Of a DNA stretch of 64,000 nucleotides, positions 17,497 through 26,901 are shown in pieces. The DNA comes from Alphaproteobacteria bacterium (lineage in GTDB: Bacteria > Pseudomonadota > Alphaproteobacteria > Rickettsiales > UBA8987), in assembly GCA_030429625.1 (NCBI GenBank), contig JAUIFA010000002.1, positions 248,001 through 312,000 on the forward strand, read 5' to 3'. The notes beneath the pieces are model-generated. The model was not told where the DNA came from. It did not search any database and was given only the letters and a program-made list of their open reading frames with translations. Numbering within the stretch: position 1 is the stretch's first letter; every line of letters begins with the position of its first letter. The translations under genes and the position numbers were made by a program.

Positions 17497-18639
17497 ATGT
17501 CAAAGAATCCCAAATGTGCGGTGGTAATTGTTGCCGGCGGTTCAGGCGCTCGTATGGGAGCGGATGTGCCTAAGCAATATCTTGAAATAGAAGAGAAAAC
17601 AATTCTGCGCCATACGATTGATGCCTTTGCTGGTTATGATGTTCAGGTGGTCATTGGCAAGGAGGATCGGGATTTATACGATAAATCGGTTGTTGGTTTA
17701 AATTTGTCGGAGCCGGTTATTGGCGGGGCAACACGGCAAGAATCGGTGTTTAATGGTTTGCAAGCTTTGGCAAAAGAGCGGCTGGACTATGTGCTAATCC
17801 ACGATGCAGCACGTCCGTTTGTTTGCAAAGCGCTTATAGAGAGGGTGGTGGAGAAGCTTCAGGCCGGTGCGCAAGCGGTTGTTCCGGTTATTGCCATCAA
17901 CGATACGGTGAAGCAGCATCGCGGGGGGGTGATAACGCAAACCGTGGACAGAAACAGCATTGCTGCGGTACAAACACCGCAAGGTTTTGTTTTTCAAACC
18001 ATTTATGATTTGCACCAGCGTGCCCAAGGCATGGAGTTTACCGACGATGCAGGCATTTGTGAGGATTTTGGCATACAGGTACATCTTGTTGATGGCGACA
18101 TAAAGAACCAAAAAATCACCACAGAAGACGATTTAAAAAGCAATTGCGAGAAGGAAAAGGCGATGGACATACGCGTAGGTTCTGGGTTTGACGTGCATGC
18201 GTTTGAAGAAGGCGATGCGGTGACGTTATGCGGTGTTGCCGTCCCGCACAGCCACAAGCTGCAAGGCCATTCGGATGCGGATGTGGCGCTGCATGCGATT
18301 GTCGATGCGTTGCTAGGTGCAGCGGCTCTGGGGGATATCGGTAAGCATTTTCCGCCCAGTGACCCACAATGGAAAGGCAAAAATTCACAGAAATTTGTTG
18401 AACATGCTCACACGCTGGTTAGAGAAAAGGGTGGTAGAGTTAATCATATTGATGTAACTATTATTTGTGAAAAGCCAAAACTGGCTGCTTTTATTGAGCC
18501 GATGCGGGTGAATGTGGCGGCGATGCTGGGCATGCCTTTGGATAAAGTAAGTGTGAAAGCCACAACCACGGAAAAACTTGGTTTTACCGGACGTGAAGAG
18601 GGTATTGCGGGGCAGGCTACGGCGACAGTGATATTTTAA
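17497..18639 (+). CDS. ispDF: Bifunctional IspD/IspF isoprenoid enzyme
   Basis: The fusion makes 4-diphosphocytidyl-2C-methylerythritol (IspD) and cyclises its phosphorylated product (IspF) in the MEP isoprenoid pathway. Residues 1 to about 220 are IspD (VIVAGGSGARMGADVPKQY for CTP binding; VLIHDAARPFV). From about residue 225 comes IspF, with the metal ligands in GSGFDVHAF and HSDADVALHAIVDALLGAAALGDIG. The 380-residue fused form is typical of alphaproteobacteria. It probably has its own promoter in the short gap with dusB. Confidence 0.97.
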   Translation: MSKNPKCAVVIVAGGSGARMGADVPKQYLEIEEKTILRHTIDAFAGYDVQVVIGKEDRDLYDKSVVGLNLSEPVIGGATRQESVFNGLQALAKERLDYVLIHDAARPFVCKALIERVVEKLQAGAQAVVPVIAINDTVKQHRGGVITQTVDRNSIAAVQTPQGFVFQTIYDLHQRAQGMEFTDDAGICEDFGIQVHLVDGDIKNQKITTEDDLKSNCEKEKAMDIRVGSGFDVHAFEEGDAVTLCGVAVPHSHKLQGHSDADVALHAIVDALLGAAALGDIGKHFPPSDPQWKGKNSQKFVEHAHTLVREKGGRVNHIDVTIICEKPKLAAFIEPMRVNVAAMLGMPLDKVSVKATTTEKLGFTGREEGIAGQATATVIF

Positions 18640-18688
18640 AATAAGTCATGCTGCGGGGAGTAAAACGACAGCGCAGAATCCATATTTT

Positions 18689-18765
18689 GTCATTCTCAGC
18701 CTTTTAAGGCTGGGAATCCAGAGTGATTTCAAACGTTCTGGATCTCCACCTGCGGTGAAGATGAC
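18689..18765. repeat. Dispersed GTCATT...GATGAC repeat, copy 2
   Basis: This is the second copy of the element at 524-603. It runs from GTCATTCTCAGCC to GGTGAAGATGAC and contains an internal hairpin (CAGCC/GGCTG, loop TTTTAA), the block AATCCAGAG and the block CTGGATCTCCACCTGCGGTG. It fills most of the 181-base gap between ispDF and pgpA. CAGCC-TTTTAA-GGCTG could also weaken read-through, but no T-run follows. Confidence 0.75.
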
Positions 18766-18820
18766 GGTGTAATAAATTAGAGTAAGACGATAAATTTTTG
18801 GTAGAAAAAATAGGTAAGCG

Positions 18821-19762
18821 ATGAAAATAAAATGGTACGATAAAATAATCATAGCTTTAGCGGGGATGTTGTTCCTCATCGCCATGCCGATTATGATGGC
18901 TGATGGTGGAAACATTACCATGCAGTCAGCACTGATTGATTATGCGCCGATGGATATTTACTTGTTGAGTAATCTTGTAACGTATGGGTTGCTGGCCGTC
19001 TATGTCTATGCCGTATGGTTGCAGAGGCCAAAGGAATTCGCCTTTTTAAACCCGACATGGTGGCTGCCGACATGTTTTGGTTTAGGTTACATTCCGCGCT
19101 TTTTTAAAAAATGGTGGAATTATGGCATCCTCATTCTAGCAATACTTGCTCTGGCTGGATTTGTTGCGGGTATTATTCCTATACAAACAGCCATTGCAGT
19201 TATTATTGTGGGTTTGATGCTAAAAGGAGCGGGGACTCTGGGAACGTTATTTGCTTGCTACCTTCTGGTTATTATGGCGTTGTTGCCCAGAATTTATGAG
19301 TTTACTGAAAATGCACACTACATGATTTACGCTCTGATTGTGCTAACAATCCTCATCACAGCACTGGGAACGTGGACATCGCAGATTTACGTTAAGCGTA
19401 CGGGCAGAAAAGATCCATCTGAGGTTATTATTGATGAGGTGGCGGGGATGTTCCTGGCTGTTTTGCTGGCTATTGGCGGGTTTTTTATTTTATACCATAC
19501 CAATGTTTTTGTGTTTAATGAGATTGTCACTTTTGCCCCCCAATCGTTGATAGTGATGTTTGTGCTGTTCCGGATTTTTGATATTTTTAAGCCGTGGCCG
19601 ATCAAAATATTTGAGAAATTTAAGCCCGAAGGTTGGGGGATTATGGTGGACGATCTGATGGCTGGGATGTATGCAGCGGTGAGTTATGGAATGATTGTGG
19701 CCATTGTGCATTATAGCGGTGGTTTTAAATATATGCTGGGTACGGTGGCATGGGGACAATAG
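18821..19762 (+). CDS. pgpA: Phosphatidylglycerophosphatase A with N-terminal extension
   Basis: PgpA dephosphorylates phosphatidylglycerophosphate to phosphatidylglycerol in the inner membrane. The family core occupies about residues 105-313 and shows GAGTLGTLFA, the catalytic acidic motif RKDPSEVIIDEVAGM and FRIFDIFKPWPIK. Usual PgpA proteins have about 160-170 residues; this one has 313. The extra N-terminal 100 residues hold two membrane segments (about 8-28 and 45-66) and are of unknown purpose. The gene overlaps the following cinA-type gene by 13 bases. Confidence 0.88.
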   Translation: MKIKWYDKIIIALAGMLFLIAMPIMMADGGNITMQSALIDYAPMDIYLLSNLVTYGLLAVYVYAVWLQRPKEFAFLNPTWWLPTCFGLGYIPRFFKKWWNYGILILAILALAGFVAGIIPIQTAIAVIIVGLMLKGAGTLGTLFACYLLVIMALLPRIYEFTENAHYMIYALIVLTILITALGTWTSQIYVKRTGRKDPSEVIIDEVAGMFLAVLLAIGGFFILYHTNVFVFNEIVTFAPQSLIVMFVLFRIFDIFKPWPIKIFEKFKPEGWGIMVDDLMAGMYAAVSYGMIVAIVHYSGGFKYMLGTVAWGQ

Positions 19763-20241
19763 AAGAAATCAGAGAAAAGGCAGAAGAATTATTGGACTCT
19801 GCTCGTCAGAAAGGGCGTAAAATCGCTGTGGCGGAGAGCTGTACTGGTGGAATGGTAGCTTCATCGTTGGTGGATATTGCCGGTTCTTCGGAGGTGTTCG
19901 AGCGTGGCTTTATTACCTACAGCAACGAAGCAAAGGTGGAGATGTTGGGCGTACCGGCAGGGCTGATTGAAACAAAAGGGGCGGTAAGCAAAGAAGTGGC
20001 TATTGAAATGGCCAAAGGTGCATTTCACAATTCTGAGAGTGATATTGCTTTGGCAGTCACCGGTATTGCCGGGCCAGACGGAGGTACGGACGAAAAACCC
20101 GTCGGTTTGGTGCATTTTGCGGTGGCCACGATGGAAGGTGGAGTTGTTGACTGTCATCACGTGTTTGAAGGTGATAGGTTGGCCATAAGACAGGCCGCTA
20201 CCCTCAAGGCATTAGAGTTAATGTTGCAATGCAATAAATAA
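19750..20241 (+). CDS. pncC: CinA C-terminal domain nicotinamide-nucleotide amidase
   Basis: This 163-residue protein is a stand-alone CinA C-terminal domain, which deamidates nicotinamide mononucleotide to nicotinic acid mononucleotide (PncC). The motifs VAESCTGGMVASSLVDIAGSS and YSNEAKVEMLGVP, and AVTGIAGPDGGTDEKPVGLVH are diagnostic. It lacks the N-terminal MoaB-like domain of full CinA. It overlaps pgpA by 13 bases, the common alphaproteobacterial arrangement. Confidence 0.93.
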   Translation: MGTIEEIREKAEELLDSARQKGRKIAVAESCTGGMVASSLVDIAGSSEVFERGFITYSNEAKVEMLGVPAGLIETKGAVSKEVAIEMAKGAFHNSESDIALAVTGIAGPDGGTDEKPVGLVHFAVATMEGGVVDCHHVFEGDRLAIRQAATLKALELMLQCNK

Positions 20242-20306
20242 CTCTTTCCAATATAGTTTTTGTAGCGTATAATGATGGCAATCATAGGTTTATTTTAGGG
20301 GTATGT

Positions 20307-21554
20307 ATGTTACGTTATTATGGCAATAGTCATTTGTATACGGCTTTAGAAGTTCAACGTATCGCGATTTCACCGATTAATATGTTCGCGCGTCAAGGTA
20401 AGGAATTTCACTCTCATTCTTTTAATCCGCTGGCCTATACGGATCTTGGCCGTCACCTTGCAGCGGGCTTTGAGCTTCTGGAACGAATGACACGGCGTTT
20501 TGCTAAGCCTGCTTTTGAAATTGAAGAGGTAGAAGTTGGTGGTAAGGTTTATGAAATTGAAGAAAAATACCCTCTGATCAAAACTTTTGGGCGGCTAATT
20601 CACTTTAAAAAGAAAAATTATCGGGGTAAGAAACAAGAAAAATTACTTATTGTGGCGCCCATGTCTGGTCATTATGCTACCTTGTTGCGTGGGACAGTCG
20701 AAGGGCTATTGCCGCATGTGGATATCTATATTACGGATTGGCAGAACGCACAGGAAGTGCCGATGCATGAAGGTACGTTTGATCTGGACGATTACGTCGA
20801 CTATCTGATAGAATTTATGCACAATATTGGCGGTAATGTTCATATTATGGCAGTGTGTCAGCCAGCGGTTCCAGTAATGGGTGCGGTATCGCTTATGTCC
20901 ACCGCCAAAGATGTGTGTACGCCTAAATCGATGACTTTGATTGGTGGACCAATTGACACGCGAAAATCACCAACAGAAGTCAATAGTCTGGCGGAAGAAA
21001 AGCCATTGGATTGGTTTGAACATACGGTTATTTCACGTGTGCCAATTAATTACCCTGGCTGTGGGAGACCAGTCTATCCAGGATTTATCCAGCTTTCCGG
21101 CTTTATGACGATGAATCTTGAGCGCCATATTGAAGCACATAAGAGCCTGTTTGAACATCTGGTTGAGGGCGATGGTGAAAGTGTTGAGTCACACAAGAAA
21201 TTCTATAATGAATACCTTTCGGTGATGGATATTCCGGCAGAATTTTACTTGCAAACGATTGAAACGGTTTTCCAGAAACACAGTTTGCCTGATGGAAAGT
21301 GGATTAGCCGTGGTCGTCCTATAATGCCTTCGGACATTAATAAAACAGCGCTTCTTTGTATTGAAGGTGAGTTGGATGATATTTCTGGAGTAGGGCAAAC
21401 CAGAGCTGCTTTGGATGTGTGCACGGGTTTGACTGAGAATCAGAAAAAATACCATTTGCAGGAAGGGGCTGGTCATTATGGTATTTTTAACGGTCGTAAA
21501 TATCGTGAACATATTGTGCCAACTATCACGGATTTTATCCAGAAACACGCTTAA
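20307..21554 (+). CDS. phaZ: Intracellular polyhydroxybutyrate depolymerase
   Basis: This enzyme hydrolyses stored polyhydroxybutyrate granules in the cytoplasm. The 415-residue protein has the intracellular PhaZ alpha/beta-hydrolase fold. The nucleophile is a cysteine, C184 in MAVCQPAVPV, replacing the usual lipase-box serine; the C-terminal GAGHYGIFNGRKYREHI supplies the histidine. The N-terminal segment (SPINMFARQGKEF) is also typical. Its presence implies that the organism stores PHB, although no synthase gene is in the window. A hairpin whose 3' arm covers AAGAG precedes the next gene. Confidence 0.92.
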   Translation: MLRYYGNSHLYTALEVQRIAISPINMFARQGKEFHSHSFNPLAYTDLGRHLAAGFELLERMTRRFAKPAFEIEEVEVGGKVYEIEEKYPLIKTFGRLIHFKKKNYRGKKQEKLLIVAPMSGHYATLLRGTVEGLLPHVDIYITDWQNAQEVPMHEGTFDLDDYVDYLIEFMHNIGGNVHIMAVCQPAVPVMGAVSLMSTAKDVCTPKSMTLIGGPIDTRKSPTEVNSLAEEKPLDWFEHTVISRVPINYPGCGRPVYPGFIQLSGFMTMNLERHIEAHKSLFEHLVEGDGESVESHKKFYNEYLSVMDIPAEFYLQTIETVFQKHSLPDGKWISRGRPIMPSDINKTALLCIEGELDDISGVGQTRAALDVCTGLTENQKKYHLQEGAGHYGIFNGRKYREHIVPTITDFIQKHA

Positions 21555-21611
21555 TCTCTTGAGATTATCTGCTCTTGCTTGTAAGTTACTCCTTATAACA
21601 AGAGGGTTGTG

Positions 21612-22991
21612 ATGATCGGATTACTGTTGTGTGTTTTATGGAGTATTATATGTTTGGGGGCTTATGGCTTTTATCTTTCCCAGGCCTTTGAAGTATGTGT
21701 CTTTTCATCTTCAGTAGATTTATGTACACATTTTTATCTTACTTTTTACACACTCTATTTAGTGATCTCAATTTTGTTGGGCATTGCGGTCTATCGTTCT
21801 AAGGAATTCTTACGCCCGGTGGCATTGGCCATCATTCTGTGTGTATTGTGTGTTGCGTCTGAGAATTTTACCTTAAGCGAGATCAGTGATTTTCGTACTT
21901 ACGGTTATGAACCGTTTATTATCGGTTTTTATATATGGCTCAGTACCTTGGTGACATTGATGATTGGGGCATATCTTTACCCCAATCGTTTTAAAATGTG
22001 GTTCACTCTGGGCATAGGGATGCTGGTTTTTGGAATTGTGTTTTTTGCATTAACAGGCAGAGGCAGCATAGAACATATTATGCCTTACGTTGGAGGGCTG
22101 TATAAAGAATATAGTTGGGATGCGGCAAAAGTTGGAAAACTGATTTATATTCTGCCATTTGTGATGGCAACAGGCATTATCATGCCTCTATTCTATTTTA
22201 TCTATCACTGGATTATAACAGGGAAAATAGGTAGTTTTAGAGTTTTATATTCTCTTAAAGTGATGATTGTTTTTGTATCCATTATTCTATTATCAGGATC
22301 ATCAATTTATATTGGTGAGATGTTGAATAGGGCTGATATTCAACAGGCTAAAGAGTTTGTGGATAAGGCTATTGTGAGGGTAGAAGCATTTTATCAGGAA
22401 AAGAAGCAATATCCGTCTGACATATTTGAGGTGATTGACCCGGAGGTTAATATTCCAAGATTGTTGCGCCGATATGATTTTCTGGCGGAAAACACCAAAG
22501 GCGGGTTCTTTTTAAGCCGTCCGCAGAAATTCTGCTTCTTGTTTCAAGATCCAGGCCGTTTGTTTGGTTATTATTCAATCACATCAGACAGAAAATGGCG
22601 TTTTTCGCATGAGGGAAAAAACCTAGCCAATGAGTTCCGTTCCGTGTGCGATGAGGGTGATGGTGATATGTTTTCCAGCGAATCATTGGTGGCCGGCCAT
22701 TTAGGCGTAGACGATGGGAATATTGATATTAGGGAAATGGCGATGGAACTTGAGGGGCAGGAAATGCAGGCTCCCGTGACAGAAAAGGCTACCTATGAAT
22801 TACAGCAACAGCTTTATGAATTGGGGCAAACAGATCCTTCCATCTATGAGAAAGATCCCAACGATATTTCAGAAGAAGATGCTTTGGAAAAAGCCAAGAA
22901 AATTATAAAATTACGCAATTCTTTGGAGCTTAAGCGTGCAATTATCAGCGCACCATTGGGTAATCCTGACGATAACAATACCAAATGGTAA
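21612..22991 (+). CDS. Unrecognised membrane protein with pilin-like motif
   Basis: I do not recognise this 459-residue protein. The N-terminal half has about seven membrane segments (up to residue 235). Then a short helix is followed by EFVDKAIVRVEAFYQEKKQYPSD; the pattern of a long helix ending in Y-x5-YP resembles the region after the pilin helix in type II pseudopilins, but a prepilin peptidase site is absent. The C-terminal 120 residues are acidic and helical (EEDALEKAKKII). ATG 21612 is chosen over GTG 21609 because GAGGG is then five bases away. It lies 57 bases after phaZ and converges with serA. Confidence 0.65.
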   Translation: MIGLLLCVLWSIICLGAYGFYLSQAFEVCVFSSSVDLCTHFYLTFYTLYLVISILLGIAVYRSKEFLRPVALAIILCVLCVASENFTLSEISDFRTYGYEPFIIGFYIWLSTLVTLMIGAYLYPNRFKMWFTLGIGMLVFGIVFFALTGRGSIEHIMPYVGGLYKEYSWDAAKVGKLIYILPFVMATGIIMPLFYFIYHWIITGKIGSFRVLYSLKVMIVFVSIILLSGSSIYIGEMLNRADIQQAKEFVDKAIVRVEAFYQEKKQYPSDIFEVIDPEVNIPRLLRRYDFLAENTKGGFFLSRPQKFCFLFQDPGRLFGYYSITSDRKWRFSHEGKNLANEFRSVCDEGDGDMFSSESLVAGHLGVDDGNIDIREMAMELEGQEMQAPVTEKATYELQQQLYELGQTDPSIYEKDPNDISEEDALEKAKKIIKLRNSLELKRAIISAPLGNPDDNNTKW

Positions 22992-23003
22992 GGGTAGCAA
23001 TCG

Positions 23004-24578
23004 CTAGAATTTAAGCTGCTTTACCTGTTGCACGCTAGGAAGTTTGGATAATTCTTCCAGCAATTGGGCATCAATTTCCTGATCAATTTCTACCAACGCA
23101 AGGGCGGTCCCTTTTTCGGCACTGCGGCCAAGATGGAAATTGGCAATGTTCACATTATTGTCCCCAAGCAACTTGCCAAGGTCACCAATCAAACCAGGTT
23201 TGTCTTCGTTTTTGATGTACAGCATGTTCTTACCCAGAGCCGCTTCTAAGCTAATATCATTGACTTCAACAATGCGTGGTTCACTTTTAAACAACGTGCC
23301 ACGAATGACACGTGTGGAACGGTCAGTGGTTACTTTTAACGTAATCAATGTTTGATAAGCACCTCGACGTTCATGCTTGGTTTCAGATATCTCAATGTCA
23401 CGTTCTTTGGCAATAAGTGGCGCGTTAATCATGTTAACACCTTCAGCAATAGGTTCCAAAAGACCTTTAAGCAGAACAGAAGCTACAGGCTTTGTATTGA
23501 TGTTGCCGGCAGTACCTTCATAGCCTATCTCAACTTTTTGAATTCCACTTTCAGAAATTTGACCGGCAAAACTGCCAAGTTGTTCGCCAAGCTTGATATA
23601 AGGTTTAAGTTTTGCAGCTTCTTCTGCAGAAACGGAAGGAATGTTTAACGCGTTTGTTACCGTACCTTTGTTAAGGTAGTCTGAAAGTTGTTCAGCAACT
23701 TGAATGGCGACATTTTCTTGTGCTTCAGAGGTGGAAGCACCAAGGTGTGGCGTACACACAACCTCTTCCAATCCAAATAAAACATTGTCTTTTGCGGGTT
23801 CGGTTTCAAATACATCCAAGGCTGCCCCTGCAACATGACCAGATTCAATAGCGTCTTTCAGTGCCTTCTCATCGATCAACCCACCACGCGCACAGTTAAC
23901 AATGTACACACCTTTCTTAGTTTTTGCTAAATTTTCTTTGCCTAGAATATTACGTGTTCCATCGGTTAGAGGTGTGTGGAGTGTGATGAAATCAGCGCGG
24001 GACAATAATTCATCCAGCTCTACTTTTTCAACATTAAGATCCTTGGCGCGCTCTTGTGTTAGGAACGGATCAAACGCAACCACACGCATTTTTAGCCCCT
24101 GAGCACGATCTGCTACAATGGAGCCGATGTTGCCAGCACCAATCAAGCCAAGGGTTTTAAACGCAAGTTCTGCGCCCATAAATTTGGATTTTTCCCAAAG
24201 GCCTTTATGCGTAGATTCATTGGCTTGTGGGATTTTGCGTGCCACAGCAAACATCATAGCAATGGCATGTTCAGCAGTGGTAATTGAGTTGCCAAAAGGG
24301 GTGTTCATCACCACAATGCCGCTAGCCGTACATTCTGGGATGTCGATGTTGTCTACGCCAATACCGGCACGCCCGACCACTTTAAGATTTTTAGCGACTT
24401 TGACCAAATCAGCAGAAAGAGTGGTGGCAGAGCGGATGGCAAGGCCATCATATTCAGGAAGGATTTTTGCTAGTTCTTCGGGAGTCTGTCCTGTTATAAC
24501 ATCGACTTCAATCCCATTTTCTTTAAAAATTTCAGCAGCTCTAGGGCTCATTTTATCAGAGATAAGTACTTTAGGCAT
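23004..24578 (-). CDS. serA: D-3-phosphoglycerate dehydrogenase
   Basis: SerA oxidises 3-phosphoglycerate with NAD, the first step of serine synthesis. The 524-residue protein is the long (type 1) form: substrate- and NAD-binding domains with GLIGAGNIGSIVA, the catalytic region VNCARGGLIDEKAL and CTPHLGASTSEAQENVA, then the intervening ASB domain and a C-terminal ACT domain (EDKPGLIGDLGKLLGDNNVNIANFHLGR) for serine feedback. ATG 24578 is preferred because AAAGGA is seven bases upstream. serC lies upstream on the same strand with a 121-base gap. Confidence 0.96.
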   Translation of the reverse strand: MPKVLISDKMSPRAAEIFKENGIEVDVITGQTPEELAKILPEYDGLAIRSATTLSADLVKVAKNLKVVGRAGIGVDNIDIPECTASGIVVMNTPFGNSITTAEHAIAMMFAVARKIPQANESTHKGLWEKSKFMGAELAFKTLGLIGAGNIGSIVADRAQGLKMRVVAFDPFLTQERAKDLNVEKVELDELLSRADFITLHTPLTDGTRNILGKENLAKTKKGVYIVNCARGGLIDEKALKDAIESGHVAGAALDVFETEPAKDNVLFGLEEVVCTPHLGASTSEAQENVAIQVAEQLSDYLNKGTVTNALNIPSVSAEEAAKLKPYIKLGEQLGSFAGQISESGIQKVEIGYEGTAGNINTKPVASVLLKGLLEPIAEGVNMINAPLIAKERDIEISETKHERRGAYQTLITLKVTTDRSTRVIRGTLFKSEPRIVEVNDISLEAALGKNMLYIKNEDKPGLIGDLGKLLGDNNVNIANFHLGRSAEKGTALALVEIDQEIDAQLLEELSKLPSVQQVKQLKF

Positions 24579-24699
24579 CGTCACATCCTTTATGTATAAG
24601 AAGAATTTTGAGGGCTGTTTAACACCTTTTTAACAACAGGTCTAGTTGAAAATTATAAACAGCCTTGTCTAATAATTATGCAATATATTATGTGGAGGC

Positions 24700-25851
24700 T
24701 TATGAGCTTTGCTTGATTTCCCCAAAAGCCCAATCCAGCCACTGAGTAAGTATTTTTAGATCAGACGCTTCCACTGTAGCACCTGCCCAGACGCGTAATC
24801 CCGCAGGTGCATCACGATAAGCACCAATGTCATAGGCTGCATCGTTTTTGTCCAGTAAGGAAACAATTTCTTTGGCTTTTGCTGCTTGTGTGTTTGCGTC
24901 AAGTGATTGGTACCAACTGTCGGTAATTTTAAAACAGACGGAGGTGTTGGAACGAATCTGCCTATCTTCGGCTAAGAAATCAATCCAGCTTGAAGAAGCA
25001 ACCCAATCTTCCAGTACGGCAAGATTGTTGTTTGAACGTTGCATCATGCCTGAAAGCCCACCGATGGATTTTGCCCATTCTAAGCCGTCAATTGCGTCTT
25101 CCACCGCCAGCATAGAAGGGGTGTTGATGGTAGCGCCTTCAAAAATATCAGCAATGAGCGACCCGCCCTTGGTTAGGCGGAAGATTTTTGGCATGGGCCA
25201 AGCAGGTGTATAATTCTCTAAACGTTCTACCGCGCGTGGGCTAAGAACAATAATACCGTGCGCTGCTTCGCCACCCATGACTTTTTGCCATGAATAGGTA
25301 ACCACATCTAACTTGTCCCAAGGCATGTCCATGGCAAATACGGCTGAAGTCGCATCACAGATGGTTAAGCCTTTGCGATCTGAAGTAATCCAATCCCCGT
25401 TAGGGACTTTCACCCCAGACGTAGTGCCATTCCAAGTGAAAACTACATCACGGTTACAATCTACTTGTGAAAGGTCAGGGAGTTGGCCATAATCAGCGCT
25501 AAATTCACGCACATCGTCCAGTTTTAATTGTTTTTTGATATCGGATGCCCAACCGGCACCAAAGCTTTCCCAATGTAACACGTCCACACCACGTTCGCCC
25601 AACAATGACCACATGGCACATTCAAATGCCCCTGTGTCTGAACCAGCCAATATGCCCAATTTGTAATCTGAGGGCACGCCCAGTACTTCTTTAGAAAGGT
25701 CAATGGCTTGTTTTAGCTTTGCTTTGCCGATTTTTGCTCTGTGAGAGCGGCCATTAGGAGTGTCTTTTAAAACGTCTAAGCTCCAGCCTGGGCGCTTTGC
25801 ACAAGGGCCTGATGAAAAACAAGGATTATTAGGTTTTGTAGTAGGTGACAT
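24700..25851 (-). CDS. serC: Phosphoserine aminotransferase
   Basis: SerC makes phosphoserine from phosphohydroxypyruvate and glutamate, using PLP. The protein has 383 residues from ATG 25851, which has GGAG six bases upstream; an earlier ATG at 25920 would add 23 atypical residues. It begins [20 protein letters not shown], the start of the alphaproteobacterial/archaeal-type SerC, and contains the PLP lysine region [15 protein letters not shown]. serA follows downstream and serB lies at 58.8 kb, so the full pathway from phosphoglycerate to serine is in the window. Confidence 0.95.
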   Translation of the reverse strand: MSPTTKPNNPCFSSGPCAKRPGWSLDVLKDTPNGRSHRAKIGKAKLKQAIDLSKEVLGVPSDYKLGILAGSDTGAFECAMWSLLGERGVDVLHWESFGAGWASDIKKQLKLDDVREFSADYGQLPDLSQVDCNRDVVFTWNGTTSGVKVPNGDWITSDRKGLTICDATSAVFAMDMPWDKLDVVTYSWQKVMGGEAAHGIIVLSPRAVERLENYTPAWPMPKIFRLTKGGSLIADIFEGATINTPSMLAVEDAIDGLEWAKSIGGLSGMMQRSNNNLAVLEDWVASSSWIDFLAEDRQIRSNTSVCFKITDSWYQSLDANTQAAKAKEIVSLLDKNDAAYDIGAYRDAPAGLRVWAGATVEASDLKILTQWLDWAFGEIKQSS

Positions 25852-25940
25852 TCGATTCTCCGCAATGGCTTTGTGACAAAGATTTGGCGCGAATATAAGA
25901 GCAGTTCTCTCATCAGTCAAGTGTTGGATTATGTATAATC

Positions 25941-26888
25941 CTAGTAGCTATTTCCATCGTATGGACCAAGATCTTTATAGCGATATTTTCTACGATAACG
26001 TTCGACTTCAAGATCTTTGACATAGATGACTTCTGTGCGCATAAATGGCGGCCGGCCATCACTACAGGTACAGCTGGAAATGTCTGCACTTTGGCAGTGA
26101 ATAGCGCCTTGTTGTCGACAACGATATTTCTCAATAGCGTTACCTCTGACCTGTCGTGATGGTGCTACGATAACCGCAGACCAGTCATAAGGATTTACAC
26201 CTTTAGGGGCAAATTTCATCCAATCCGGAACGCCACGCAAAGGCGGTGCGGTGTAATTAGGTGGTGCGTAGCGCTTGTTTTTTTGTTTAATATATTCCAG
26301 CACTTTCTCAGATTTTGGATTGTCCTTATAATATTCAGGATCACGATATTTGTCGACTGAACCAAGGCAACGTCTGGATACGCATTCCCAATATTTACTC
26401 AAACGTGGCACGCATTCATTAATACCAATGTCGCATGTTTCAAACGAATCATAAATCGTATTACATTCTGTTCCCATGCAGAGCCAATATTGTTCCAACA
26501 ATGCTACGCATTCAGGGTGTTTATGGCCATCTGGACAACTGACATCGGTAGAAGGAGGGTTTTCACAAGTCTCAGTAACACATGTCCAATAATAGAGAGG
26601 TTCATCACGTAAGGAATCACATTTGCGATAGCCAACTTCGCATTCTTTAATGGGTTTTTTCTGCGCCTTTTCTGCCATGGCAGCATCTGCACAGACAATT
26701 TTCATACACCGTTTGTATTTTTCTTCTTTGTCTTTAAGCGGAGCGCAGGTGTTCAGACCTACCTTACACACGGCAATGTCTTCCTCTGTTTCTTGTGCCA
26801 GAGAGGCAGTAGGCATAAAACAAACCAGCCCAGCTAAGACAGTAAGAGCCACACAAAGAGTAAGAATATTATGTTTAATCCAGTTCAT
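25941..26888 (-). CDS. Secreted protein with four tandem cysteine repeats
   Basis: I do not recognise a family. The 315-residue protein has a signal peptide (hydrophobic residues 8-28, cleavage near SLAQE). The next 170 residues contain four repeats, each with a C-x6-C (or C-x8-C) pair followed 9 to 12 residues later by C-x4-C. Examples are CKVGLNTC...[14 protein letters not shown]...[16 protein letters not shown]...CMGTEC and CDIGINEC...CVSRRC; [YW]W or KYK often precedes the third cysteine. After a proline-rich linker the C-terminal part has [17 protein letters not shown] and basic, tyrosine-rich residues. The pattern suggests a disulphide-bonded periplasmic protein. It may share a transcript with the alpha/beta hydrolase gene, 13 bases upstream. 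Confidence 0.8.
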   Translation of the reverse strand: MNWIKHNILTLCVALTVLAGLVCFMPTASLAQETEEDIAVCKVGLNTCAPLKDKEEKYKRCMKIVCADAAMAEKAQKKPIKECEVGYRKCDSLRDEPLYYWTCVTETCENPPSTDVSCPDGHKHPECVALLEQYWLCMGTECNTIYDSFETCDIGINECVPRLSKYWECVSRRCLGSVDKYRDPEYYKDNPKSEKVLEYIKQKNKRYAPPNYTAPPLRGVPDWMKFAPKGVNPYDWSAVIVAPSRQVRGNAIEKYRCRQQGAIHCQSADISSCTCSDGRPPFMRTEVIYVKDLEVERYRRKYRYKDLGPYDGNSY

Positions 26889-26901
26889 TCTTGTCAGTGT
26901 A

